Part shown: positions 1-5,783 of the stretch, one piece after another
Layout: each line of letters opens with the position of its first letter
Position numbering within the stretch: position 1 is the stretch's first letter
NCBI GenBank assembly: GCA_029859455.1
Contig: JAOUDE010000122.1
Location: forward strand, 1 to 7,425
Length of the DNA: 7,425 nt
Origin: Ignavibacteria bacterium
Lineage (GTDB): Bacteria > Bacteroidota > Ignavibacteria > UBA10030 > UBA6906
Direction of reading: 5' to 3'
Notes under the pieces: model-generated
What the model was told of the DNA's origin: nothing
Database searches by the model: none
What the model saw: only the letters and a program-made list of their open reading frames with translations
Position numbers and translations under genes: made by a program

Positions 1-119
1 ACCTTCCTCTCTGCGATGAGCTCAGCCTTTCCCAGATATAACAGGATCACCGCTTTGCGGACGTTGATCACGCTCATTGGCTCGTAGCTCTGGTTGAGAA
101 TGAGCACCTTGGCGTTCAT
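1..119 (-). CDS. HNH endonuclease family protein, N-terminal fragment (cut by left edge)
   Basis: Translating the minus strand from ATG 117-119 gives a 39-residue open fragment that begins MNAKVLILNQSYEPMSV and continues through VRKAVILLYLGKAELI. This VLxLNxSYEPxxVxxxRKAxxLLxLGKAE pattern is the conserved N-terminus of the COG1403 HNH endonuclease family, widespread bacterial proteins with an HNH nuclease fold. The catalytic HNH motif lies downstream, outside the window, so nuclease activity cannot be judged here. The frame is closed upstream by TAG at 162-164 and no other standard start codon lies between, so ATG 119 is the only ordinary start. The Shine-Dalgarno sequence directly before it is weak. 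The gene has its own promoter at 198-226 and follows the terminator of the upstream operon, so it is an independent transcription unit. The family's cellular role is poorly defined; I recognise the family from its N-terminal motif only. Confidence 0.82.
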   Translation of the reverse strand, partial: MNAKVLILNQSYEPMSVINVRKAVILLYLGKAELIAERK

Positions 120-161
120 CCGACCAAGCCCGTTCTGGTTCCGTGCAACTGTACTGAAGAT

Positions 162-179
162 CTACCCTCCTCTCTGCAT
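162..179 (-). promoter_or_regulatory. Strong SD-like AGAGGAGGG inside a five-codon micro-ORF in the HNH leader
   Basis: In the HNH leader the minus strand reads ATG CAG AGA GGA GGG TAG, a five-codon ORF (MQRGG) ending at 162-164. It contains the best Shine-Dalgarno match of the intergenic region, at about 165-173. That element lies some 45 bases before the HNH ATG, far too distant to serve it, and no ATG, GTG or TTG follows it at normal spacing. The micro-ORF is in frame with the HNH gene, separated from it by the TAG. It may be chance, a ribosome standby site, or a leader peptide. No function is assigned. Confidence 0.3.
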
Positions 180-197
180 TGTACCCACAATCAGGAA

Positions 198-226
198 AAT
201 ATACCACTCACCCACCCTATTGTCAA
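198..226 (-). promoter_or_regulatory. Sigma70-type promoter for the HNH gene
   Basis: Read on the minus strand, a perfect -35 box TTGACA (221-226) is followed by a 17-base spacer and the -10 box TATATT (198-203), a five of six match to TATAAT. Transcription would start near 190-192, leaving a leader of about 72 bases before the HNH start at 119. It lies just past the terminator hairpin of the upstream operon, exactly where a new transcription unit should begin. No operator-like inverted repeat overlaps the boxes. Confidence 0.8.
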
Positions 227-237
227 GAAAAGTGCCG

Positions 238-273
238 AAAACAAAGGGCCCTGGGAGAATCATCCCAGGGCCC
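238..273 (-). terminator. Rho-independent terminator after htrA
   Basis: The arms 246-256 (GGGCCCTGGGA) and 263-273 (TCCCAGGGCCC) form a perfect 11-bp GC-rich stem with a six-base loop. On the minus strand the hairpin is followed at once by TTTGTTTT (238-245), the T-rich tail expected of an intrinsic terminator. It starts 27 bases past the htrA stop codon, so it ends the long minus-strand operon. In the plus direction the hairpin is followed by CGGATCTTTT, a poorer tail, and there is no plus-strand gene to terminate. Confidence 0.92.
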
Positions 274-299
274 CGGATCTTTTCTAACATGTGTTGATT

Positions 300-1820
300 C
301 TATTCCGCCTGAACCTGGACAGCCGCAAAATACGTGGAGCCGTCAGTCCGCTTCATACGGAACAGGACCGAATCCCCTGTTTTTCTTGATCGAAGGATCT
401 TCTGAACCTCGCCTGCGCCGGACACTACCTGACGATCAACTTCGATGACCGCATCGTTCTTGCCGATCTGCCTGTTGAACGCCTCACTATACGGTTTTAC
501 ATCGGCCACGACCACTCCGCGGGAGACTCCAAAGGCCTTCCGCTCCGAGGCGCTCATGTCCCTTAATGTCAGGCCGAGCGACTCCATCGTGACGAGGTCC
601 GGCTGCTCCCCATCCGCCGACCCCGGGTCGTTCTGGTTGGAAGCTCTGACGACCCCCGCATTCTCCGTGCGCGCCTGGAGTACTACCTCCTTTTCCATTG
701 ACCGTCCATCCCTGAATATCTGCAGAGACACGACGTCACCAGGATGGCGGGTGGCAATATAGCGCTGCAGCTGATTCGGCTGGTTGACTTCAACGCCGTC
801 GACGGAAAGGATCACATCCGCTTCCCGCAGGCCGGCATCCTCACCGGCCCCGCCGGCGACCAGCGCCTGCACGAACACACCGTGGGCTTTTTCAAGACCG
901 AGGGCGGAGGCCATCGTCTGATCGACTGCCTGAATGCTGACACCGATGTATCCGCGACTCACCTGGCCGTCTCTGATGAGGTCAGCCGCTACCGTTTTCA
1001 GCAGGTTGACCGGAACGGCAAACCCGTAGCCTTGATACCGCGCGTTGGTGGTCGCGATTGCCGTGTTGATTCCGATCACTTCCCCCCTCATGTTCACGAG
1101 GGCACCCCCGCTGTTCCCGGGATTGATGGCCGCATCGGTCTGTATGAAGTCCTCGATGCCATAGGAGTCTTCGATTATGCGGATATTCCGGCCGAGGGCG
1201 CTCACGATCCCTGCGGTCACCGTCGATGTAAGACCCAGTGGATTGCCGATCGCGAGAACCCACTCCCCGACCTGAACATCATCGGAGTTGCCGAGGGCTG
1301 CAACGGAGAGATTCTTCGCATCGATTTGTATGACCGCAAGGTCGGTCGTCGGGTCAGTCCCGATCAGTTTAGCCCGGTACCGCGACTTGTCATTCAGAAC
1401 CACTTCGATACCGTCTTCCGCGGCATCCGCAACGACATGGTTGTTGGTTGCGATGTAACCCTCCGGACTGATAATCACCCCGGAGCCTGCTCCCTGAGAA
1501 GGACCTTCCGGCATCCGGAAATCAGGACCGAAGAAATGGAAGAAATCGCGCTGCCGCTGATTTCCCTCCGGCGCCCGCGTGGTCACCGTAATGGCAACCA
1601 CGGAAGGAGTCATAACCCTGGACACTTCAATGAACGGGCTGCTCAGGGCCTTCGGATCTCCCTGCGGATTTGAAACCTGAACGGGTCCTCCGAGCGCGAC
1701 GTCGCCATCACCCGCCCAGCCGGGGCTTACCCCACCGCTGAAATTTGAAATAACCAGGGCACCGATGATGATACCGACCGTAACAAGGACCAACGACGTA
1801 AGAACAGATTGCTGTGACAT
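300..1820 (-). CDS. degQ: HtrA/Do-type serine protease with two PDZ domains
   Basis: This envelope quality-control protease (MEROPS S1C) degrades or refolds misfolded periplasmic proteins. From ATG 1820 it has 506 residues. A hydrophobic segment at about residues 6-25, without a lipobox, acts as a signal peptide or membrane anchor. A Gly/Pro-rich linker follows, then the trypsin-like domain with a complete triad: His128 in TNNHVV, Asp160 in TTDLAVI and Ser237 in NPGNSGG. A phenylalanine-rich loop (DFFHFFG, about 93-98) resembles the regulatory LA loop of Do proteases. PDZ1 spans about 290-384, and a more divergent PDZ2 about 415-504. Length and layout fit DegP/DegQ; which of the two cannot be settled, so the symbol is tentative. 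GGAGGAGG lies nine bases before ATG 1820; a GTG two codons upstream (1826) is the alternative start. It is the last gene of the operon, 48 bases after recO and 27 before the terminator. Confidence 0.93.
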   Translation of the reverse strand: MSQQSVLTSLVLVTVGIIIGALVISNFSGGVSPGWAGDGDVALGGPVQVSNPQGDPKALSSPFIEVSRVMTPSVVAITVTTRAPEGNQRQRDFFHFFGPDFRMPEGPSQGAGSGVIISPEGYIATNNHVVADAAEDGIEVVLNDKSRYRAKLIGTDPTTDLAVIQIDAKNLSVAALGNSDDVQVGEWVLAIGNPLGLTSTVTAGIVSALGRNIRIIEDSYGIEDFIQTDAAINPGNSGGALVNMRGEVIGINTAIATTNARYQGYGFAVPVNLLKTVAADLIRDGQVSRGYIGVSIQAVDQTMASALGLEKAHGVFVQALVAGGAGEDAGLREADVILSVDGVEVNQPNQLQRYIATRHPGDVVSLQIFRDGRSMEKEVVLQARTENAGVVRASNQNDPGSADGEQPDLVTMESLGLTLRDMSASERKAFGVSRGVVVADVKPYSEAFNRQIGKNDAVIEVDRQVVSGAGEVQKILRSRKTGDSVLFRMKRTDGSTYFAAVQVQAE

Positions 1821-1829
1821 CCTCACAAA

Positions 1830-1837
1830 CCTCCTCC
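1830..1837 (-). promoter_or_regulatory. Ribosome binding site of htrA/degQ
   Basis: The minus strand carries GGAGGAGG here, nine bases before ATG 1820 and three before GTG 1826. Counting from the first GGAGG, the GTG is six bases away, so both starts are physically possible. The ATG is preferred for codon type. Such a strong site suggests htrA is translated efficiently on its own and not only by coupling to recO. Confidence 0.7.
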
Positions 1838-1868
1838 GTAAGTATTTACCCGTGATATAAAGTGATCG

Positions 1869-2636
1869 TTACTCAAGAGTGGAAAACACTGTCTCCGATT
1901 TCAGATTGTTCATCCCGTCAACATGGGTTCTCAGAAAGAACCTGAGAATGTTTCTGCTTTCCCGGTAGACATCCTGCGGACAGGTAATCTGATACGCGCT
2001 GTCTCCCCGGGAGCTCCGTTCGAGTGCAACAAGGACCTCAAGCGAGCTCGTACTGATCTCCTGCCAGGCAGTCTCGGAACGGGAACACGGGTTGCAGATA
2101 ATTCCACCAGTTGTTAAACGGAAATTTGCTGTTTTGGTTCCACTCCCCGGGCCAACCGGAGAATCACACCGGACACAGAAACGAAAATCGGGCCGGAAAC
2201 CGAGAAGCGACAGCAGGCCCATTTCGAACCGCAGCAGGACACCTGACGGATCGTTCCCCTCATCGATCGATTTGAGGGAATCCGCCACTGCAGAAAACAG
2301 GGGCTGTCCATCCTCCTCGGCCCGGGACGCGGTTCCTGCCAGCTCCAGAATGGCGATCGCCGGCCCCAGGCGGGCAAGGTCCTCCGTCAGCGTCGAGTAA
2401 CGATGAACCATGTCGCACTGCGTGATGAGGTGGAGATCCCGGCCTGCTTTCCGGTAGAACACCACCTGCAGATGGTTCAACGAATCAAGTAGCGGACCAA
2501 GTCTGCTTCGCCGGTCCCGGGCACCTTTGGCAATGACCGAAATCAGCCCGAAATCGCGCGTCAGGAGTCTTACTATCCGGCTGGTGTCCCGATAGTTCAT
2601 GCGTTTCAGGACGATCGCCTCGGTTTTGACAATCAC
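1869..2636 (-). CDS. recO: DNA repair and recombination protein RecO
   Basis: RecO is the cytoplasmic mediator that, with RecR and often RecF, loads RecA onto SSB-coated single-stranded DNA and anneals complementary strands. The 255-residue product has the usual length. Residues 1-80 form the N-terminal OB fold, opening with the family signature KTEAIVLKRMNYRDTSRIV and then LTRDFGLISVIAKGAR. A helical middle follows, with LLRFEMGLLSLLGFRPDF at about 134-151. A complete zinc-ribbon cysteine set is present: Cys154 and Cys157 (CVRC) with Cys181 and Cys184 (CNPC), which is absent from some RecO proteins such as that of E. coli. The GTG start overlaps the mtnA stop as GTGA, and AGAGGTGA lies four bases upstream, so translation is probably coupled to mtnA. 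No recR or recF is in the window. The final ten residues or so look like a variable tail. Confidence 0.95.
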   Translation of the reverse strand: MIVKTEAIVLKRMNYRDTSRIVRLLTRDFGLISVIAKGARDRRSRLGPLLDSLNHLQVVFYRKAGRDLHLITQCDMVHRYSTLTEDLARLGPAIAILELAGTASRAEEDGQPLFSAVADSLKSIDEGNDPSGVLLRFEMGLLSLLGFRPDFRFCVRCDSPVGPGSGTKTANFRLTTGGIICNPCSRSETAWQEISTSSLEVLVALERSSRGDSAYQITCPQDVYRESRNILRFFLRTHVDGMNNLKSETVFSTLE

Positions 2637-3706
2637 CGGTTCACCTCTGCCCTGGGTCTTTGTCCGATGAGATCCCGGAGTGTCTCTCCGAACGGAGGCC
2701 TGACCACCCCTGCGTCGGTCACCAGAGCTGTTACAAGCGTGTGTGGCGTCACATCGAACGCGGGAACGTACGCCCTGACCCCATCCGGGGCGACCTGCAC
2801 GCCACCGAACGAAGTAACCTCATCGCTCCCCCGCTCCTCGAGCGTGATGCCGTCGCCGCTCACAGTCAGGAGGTCGACAGTCGAAACAGGAGCGGCAACA
2901 TACATGGGAACGTTGTGGCGGGCAGCCAGAACTGCGAGCGTGTAGGTTCCAATCTTGTTTGCGACGTCGCCATTGGCGGCGATCCTGTCCGCCCCCACCC
3001 ATACGGAATCGACCCTGCCGAGCTTCAGAAGGTGACCCGCAGTACTGTCGGTGATCAGGACTGTGTCGACACCCTCCTGCACCAGTTCCCAGGCAGTCAG
3101 CCGCGCCCCCTGAAGCAATGGACGGGTCTCATCAACGTAGACCGTTCTGACAGATCCTCTTCTGAAAGCCTCGAGGATAACGTTGAGCGCCGTGCCGCCG
3201 CCGCCGGTTGCCAACGCTCCGGTGTGACAGTGGGTAAGGACAGACGAGCCCGGCGGAATCAGCGGTGCTCCCAACGCGGCGATCCGCGCACACGCATCCT
3301 GGTCCTCCCTGTGGATGGCAACGGCGATTGCCTCGAGACGGCGGGAAAGATCGGCGTCACCTGCAGAAGCTCCCGCTTCGAGCTGTTCGCGCATACGCTC
3401 AAGAGAGACAAAGAGATTCACCGCTGTCGGTCGGGTTTCAGAGAGATGGGTGATCGCATCCCTGCAATGGCGGGCTTGTTCCGGCCCGGCTCCACACGCA
3501 CGGGCAGCCAGGACGACAGCATACGCGGCGGCAACACCGATCGCGGGAGCCCCCCGAATGCCAAGCGTTCTGATGGAACGGGCAACCACACGGTGGTCAT
3601 CCGTTTCAATCAGAACGCTTTCATGGGGAAGCCTGGATTGATCGAGGTAGCGGAGCTTCCCATCTGACCATTCAAGGCGAGGTCTGTTCACCATATGACG
3701 GTTCAT
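2633..3706 (-). CDS. mtnA: S-methyl-5-thioribose-1-phosphate isomerase
   Basis: MtnA converts the aldose methylthioribose 1-phosphate to the ketose methylthioribulose 1-phosphate in methionine salvage. It belongs to the eIF2B-like isomerase superfamily. From ATG 3706 the product is 357 residues, a normal MtnA length. The N-terminus GKLRYLDQSRLP (16-27) is typical of true MtnA. Further motifs are RGAPAIG (51-57), DETRPLLQG (192-200), VGADRI (237-242), NKIGTYTLA (250-258) and AFDVTP (316-321). The catalytic pair is present: Cys160 in THCHTGALATGG and Asp240 in GADRI. The loop reads CHTG where I remember CNTG or CNAG as usual. The gene overlaps pfkB by 35 bases; ATG 3694 is an equally possible start (353 residues). 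Further upstream extension is only open frame under pfkB. No other methionine-salvage gene (mtnP, mtnK, mtnB) is in the window, so those steps must be encoded elsewhere. Confidence 0.93.
   Translation of the reverse strand: MNRHMVNRPRLEWSDGKLRYLDQSRLPHESVLIETDDHRVVARSIRTLGIRGAPAIGVAAAYAVVLAARACGAGPEQARHCRDAITHLSETRPTAVNLFVSLERMREQLEAGASAGDADLSRRLEAIAVAIHREDQDACARIAALGAPLIPPGSSVLTHCHTGALATGGGGTALNVILEAFRRGSVRTVYVDETRPLLQGARLTAWELVQEGVDTVLITDSTAGHLLKLGRVDSVWVGADRIAANGDVANKIGTYTLAVLAARHNVPMYVAAPVSTVDLLTVSGDGITLEERGSDEVTSFGGVQVAPDGVRAYVPAFDVTPHTLVTALVTDAGVVRPPFGETLRDLIGQRPRAEVNR
2641..2648 (-). promoter_or_regulatory. Ribosome binding site of recO, inside the mtnA 3' end
   Basis: AGAGGTGA on the minus strand lies four bases before GTG 2636, within the last codons of mtnA. 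It supports the GTG start, which also matches where RecO families begin, and it fits translational coupling through the four-base GTGA overlap of mtnA and recO. Confidence 0.6.
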
Positions 3707-4616
3707 GTTCCTCAAAACGCGAGAGTTCCTTGAACTCACGGACCCTGTCCCGGATCTGAAGGTAGGAGAGATCGGCAAGCCCTTCCACACCGAACTGCTC
3801 CACACAAAATGACGCAAGGGAGCTTCCATAGATAACCGAGCGTTTCAGGTTCTCCTCAGAGAGATCATCGGTCCGTGCAAGCCATCCTACAAGGCCACCG
3901 GCAAACGAGTCGCCGGCGCCGGTCGGATCGATGATCGACTCCATGGGGTACGCGGGAGCGGAGAACACCGTTTCCTCGGTGAGAAGCAACGCCCCATGCT
4001 CTCCCTTTTTCACAATAACGATCTTCGGCCCCATCTCACGAATAATCCTCCCCGCTTTGATCAGGTTCGGCTCGTTGGCAAGCAACCGTGCCTCCGAGTC
4101 GTTCACAATCAGGATATCAATCCGCCGCAAGGTTTTCATGAGATCATCCTTCTTCCCTTCGATCCAGTAGTTCATCGTGTCCCCGATGACGACGTGAGGT
4201 TTCTCGATCTGATCGAGGACGCTGAGCTGCAGAACCGGATCGATGTTTCCAAGGCAGACCCAACGGGACCTCCGGTAGGAAGAAGGTATTTCGGGATTGA
4301 ACGTCTCGAAGACGTTGAGTTCTGTGGAGAGGGTGTCGCGGACATTCATATCGTAATGGTACCGTGCCGACCATCGGAAGGTTTTTCCGGCATCAATTGT
4401 CTGAATTCCCTCAAGATCCACATTCTTCTTTTCCAGAAAGGCGATCCCCTCCGGCGGAAAGTCTCCGCCGACTACGCCGACAGCACGGATCGGAAGAGTG
4501 AAGTAGCTGGCAGCGGTTGCGATGTACATGGCCGATCCTCCGATCGCATTATCAGCCCTGCCGAACGGAGTTTCAACCGTATCAAGAGCAAACGAACCAA
4601 CGACGAGAACACTCAC
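3672..4616 (-). CDS. PfkB-family carbohydrate/nucleoside kinase
   Basis: This is an ATP-dependent kinase of the ribokinase/PfkB fold, probably phosphorylating a sugar or nucleoside hydroxyl. From GTG 4616 it has 314 residues. An N-terminal beta strand (VLVVGSFALD) leads to the first signature around the di-glycine IGGSAMYIATAASY (Gly26-Gly27). NDSEARLL carries Asn172 and Glu175 of the NxxE magnesium motif. The second PfkB signature DPTGAGDSFAGG contains the catalytic base Asp236 and the anion hole. A DTMNYWI stretch (about 146-152) marks a subgroup often called only 'sugar kinase'; I cannot name the substrate. AGAGG five bases upstream favours GTG 4616, with GTG 4622 two codons earlier as the alternative. 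Its 3' end overlaps mtnA, so the two are almost certainly co-translated. That suggests a (thio)ribose or nucleoside-salvage substrate, which is inference only. Confidence 0.88.
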   Translation of the reverse strand: MSVLVVGSFALDTVETPFGRADNAIGGSAMYIATAASYFTLPIRAVGVVGGDFPPEGIAFLEKKNVDLEGIQTIDAGKTFRWSARYHYDMNVRDTLSTELNVFETFNPEIPSSYRRSRWVCLGNIDPVLQLSVLDQIEKPHVVIGDTMNYWIEGKKDDLMKTLRRIDILIVNDSEARLLANEPNLIKAGRIIREMGPKIVIVKKGEHGALLLTEETVFSAPAYPMESIIDPTGAGDSFAGGLVGWLARTDDLSEENLKRSVIYGSSLASFCVEQFGVEGLADLSYLQIRDRVREFKELSRFEEHEPSYGEQTSP

Positions 4617-4621
4617 ACTCA

Positions 4622-4626
4622 CCTCT
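4622..4626 (-). promoter_or_regulatory. Ribosome binding site deciding the pfkB start
   Basis: AGAGG on the minus strand is five bases before GTG 4616 but overlaps the GTG at 4622. Spacing therefore favours the shorter product by two residues. This is the only SD-like element in the 74-base gap after the Nudix gene. Confidence 0.45.
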
Positions 4627-4690
4627 GGAAAACCAATGGGACATTGTAATGGAAAAGTTACAGAATGGTGGTTTGACTATCAAGGAGGGC

Positions 4691-5158
4691 TCAGGAAGGG
4701 ATGAGCGTCAGCGGACCGGCTGCTTCGCCGCCGATGATGCAGCGGCGGACAACATCGAGGCCCTGGCGCTGTGCCGGCCAGATCAGTCTCTTCACGGACT
4801 CATCGTAATCCAGCCACTGAGACCGGTCATGTTCAGACGACAGGGAAATCTCCCCGGATGTTGACACCTCACAGGCAAAAAAGGGATTCAGGTTCACCGC
4901 GTCCGCGGAAGGGTCATAAAAGGAGATCACAAAGGGGACGGTCCAGAGCCGGCCCTCCCTCATTCCGGTCTCTTCCTCCACTTCCCGCCGCGCCGCGCGA
5001 ACAGCATCTTCTCCCAGCTTCACCTTCCCGCTGACGAACTGCCACAATCCGGGATACACCCGCTCGGTCGAAGCACGCCTCAGAAGGAGAAACTCCGGTT
5101 TGTCACCCCTCAGGCGGAACAGACAGACTTCAACGATCTGTGAAACGACCTCCGTCAT
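4691..5158 (-). CDS. Nudix hydrolase
   Basis: Nudix enzymes hydrolyse a nucleoside diphosphate linked to another group, often clearing damaged or surplus nucleotides. The 155-residue product has a complete Nudix box at residues 44-66, GKVKLGE followed by REVEEETGM, matching GX5EX7REUXEEXGU. The metal ligands Glu59, Glu62 and Glu63 are all present. Just upstream, RVYPGLWQFVSGKV is the usual entry to the box, and residues 7-28 (IVEVCLFRLRGDKPEFLLLRR) form the first strands. The single-domain form, with a WxFVSGKV entry, is loosely reminiscent of dihydroneopterin triphosphate or dNTP pyrophosphatases, but the substrate cannot be assigned. ATG 5158 starts three bases after the stop of the VTT membrane protein, and AAAGGAG eleven bases upstream, inside that gene, is its probable ribosome binding site. 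Cytoplasmic; co-transcribed with its neighbours. Confidence 0.92.
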   Translation of the reverse strand: MTEVVSQIVEVCLFRLRGDKPEFLLLRRASTERVYPGLWQFVSGKVKLGEDAVRAARREVEEETGMREGRLWTVPFVISFYDPSADAVNLNPFFACEVSTSGEISLSSEHDRSQWLDYDESVKRLIWPAQRQGLDVVRRCIIGGEAAGPLTLIPS

Positions 5159-5161
5159 TGA

Positions 5162-5767
5162 TCACAGGACTCCTTTCACGAGCAGGATCCCTGCGATGAA
5201 GAGGATCGCAAGAGCGAGTGTGAGCTTTTCGAGATGTTTGTCGAGATACTCCTTCATTCTTGGACCGAAGAAGTAGAGGAGTCCGCCCACCAGAAAGAAC
5301 CTGGCCCCGCGTCCGACAAGAGATGCAAGGGCAAGCGTCCCGAGATCGATGGTCTCCCGGAACCCGGCGGCGATCGTGAACACCTTGTACGGTATCGGCG
5401 TAAAACCGGCGACGAAGATGGTGAGCCATGCGTTCTCCCTGTACCTGTCGAGCACACTCTGGAACTGTTCCGACACACCGTAGAATTCGAGGATTCCTGA
5501 TCCGATTGTCTCGAAGAACGCGTACCCGATGTAGTACCCGAGAAACGCACCGCATACCGACCCCAGCATGCAGATACCGGCATAGAGGAATGATTTCTTC
5601 GGGTTCGTTACTGCAAGAGCGATCAACAGAACGTCGGGAGGGATCGGAAAAAACGACGATTCCACGAACGCTATGATGAACAAGGCCCAGAGCGCATTCG
5701 GCTTTTGTGCAAACCCCTCAACCCAGGCCTTGATCCTGTGGAGGAACGCTGAAATGGATTGGATCAT
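5162..5767 (-). CDS. VTT/DedA-type (YqaA-like) inner-membrane protein
   Basis: This 201-residue integral membrane protein belongs to the VTT (SNARE-associated, DedA) superfamily, in the short YqaA-like branch. Relatives include undecaprenyl-phosphate and phospholipid flippases and proteins of unknown transport role. Visible family marks are the re-entrant motif ESSFFPIPPDVLL (36-48), a glycine-rich helix GSVCGAFLGYYIG (69-81), the second re-entrant motif FTPIPYKVFTIAAG (122-135) and GRGARFFL (152-159). Predicted membrane stretches lie near 25-50, 59-85, 113-135, 143-167 and 181-199. The two re-entrant loops with conserved Pro and acidic or basic residues are the core of a DedA-type transporter fold. 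ATG 5767 begins 16 bases after the peptidase stop, and no strong SD is evident, so translation may depend on the upstream gene. The transported substrate is unknown; lipid-carrier recycling is only a family-level suggestion. Confidence 0.9.
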   Translation of the reverse strand: MIQSISAFLHRIKAWVEGFAQKPNALWALFIIAFVESSFFPIPPDVLLIALAVTNPKKSFLYAGICMLGSVCGAFLGYYIGYAFFETIGSGILEFYGVSEQFQSVLDRYRENAWLTIFVAGFTPIPYKVFTIAAGFRETIDLGTLALASLVGRGARFFLVGGLLYFFGPRMKEYLDKHLEKLTLALAILFIAGILLVKGVL

Positions 5768-5783
5768 GGCACCCGGCTCTTTC

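Larger units (their letters stand above)
120..299. other. Intergenic region between htrA and the HNH gene
   Basis: These 180 bases are the only sizeable non-coding stretch. In minus-strand order they hold the terminator hairpin (238-273), the HNH promoter (198-226) with just 11 bases between terminator tail and -35 box, and a leader with an SD-like element. No protein-coding frame on either strand shows family-like sequence, and I see no tRNA or riboswitch fold. Confidence 0.7.

Noticed and set aside
744..1673. 309-codon open frame on the plus strand opposite htrA
   Set aside because: It lies wholly antisense to a gene with intact catalytic motifs; its translation is Arg/Gly/His-rich without family-like patterns, as expected of a shadow frame in GC-rich coding DNA.
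1821..1900. Possible internal promoter (TTGAGT, TATATC) before htrA, including a sigmaE-type site
   Set aside because: The boxes are only 11 bases apart and no GAACTT/TCTGA-like pair is present; not enough to call.
2660..3667. 335-codon open frame on the plus strand opposite mtnA
   Set aside because: mtnA on the other strand carries all its family motifs; this frame has no recognisable domain, no SD and composition typical of an antisense shadow.
3707..3829. N-terminal extension of mtnA by 41 residues
   Set aside because: It runs under the pfkB coding sequence, is unlike MtnA N-termini, and family length fits the starts at 3706 or 3694.
4627..4690. Possible promoter (TTGATA-17-TAACTT, or TACAAT alone) between the Nudix gene and pfkB
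   Set aside because: The -10 matches only three of six positions, and the better TACAAT has no -35 at proper spacing.
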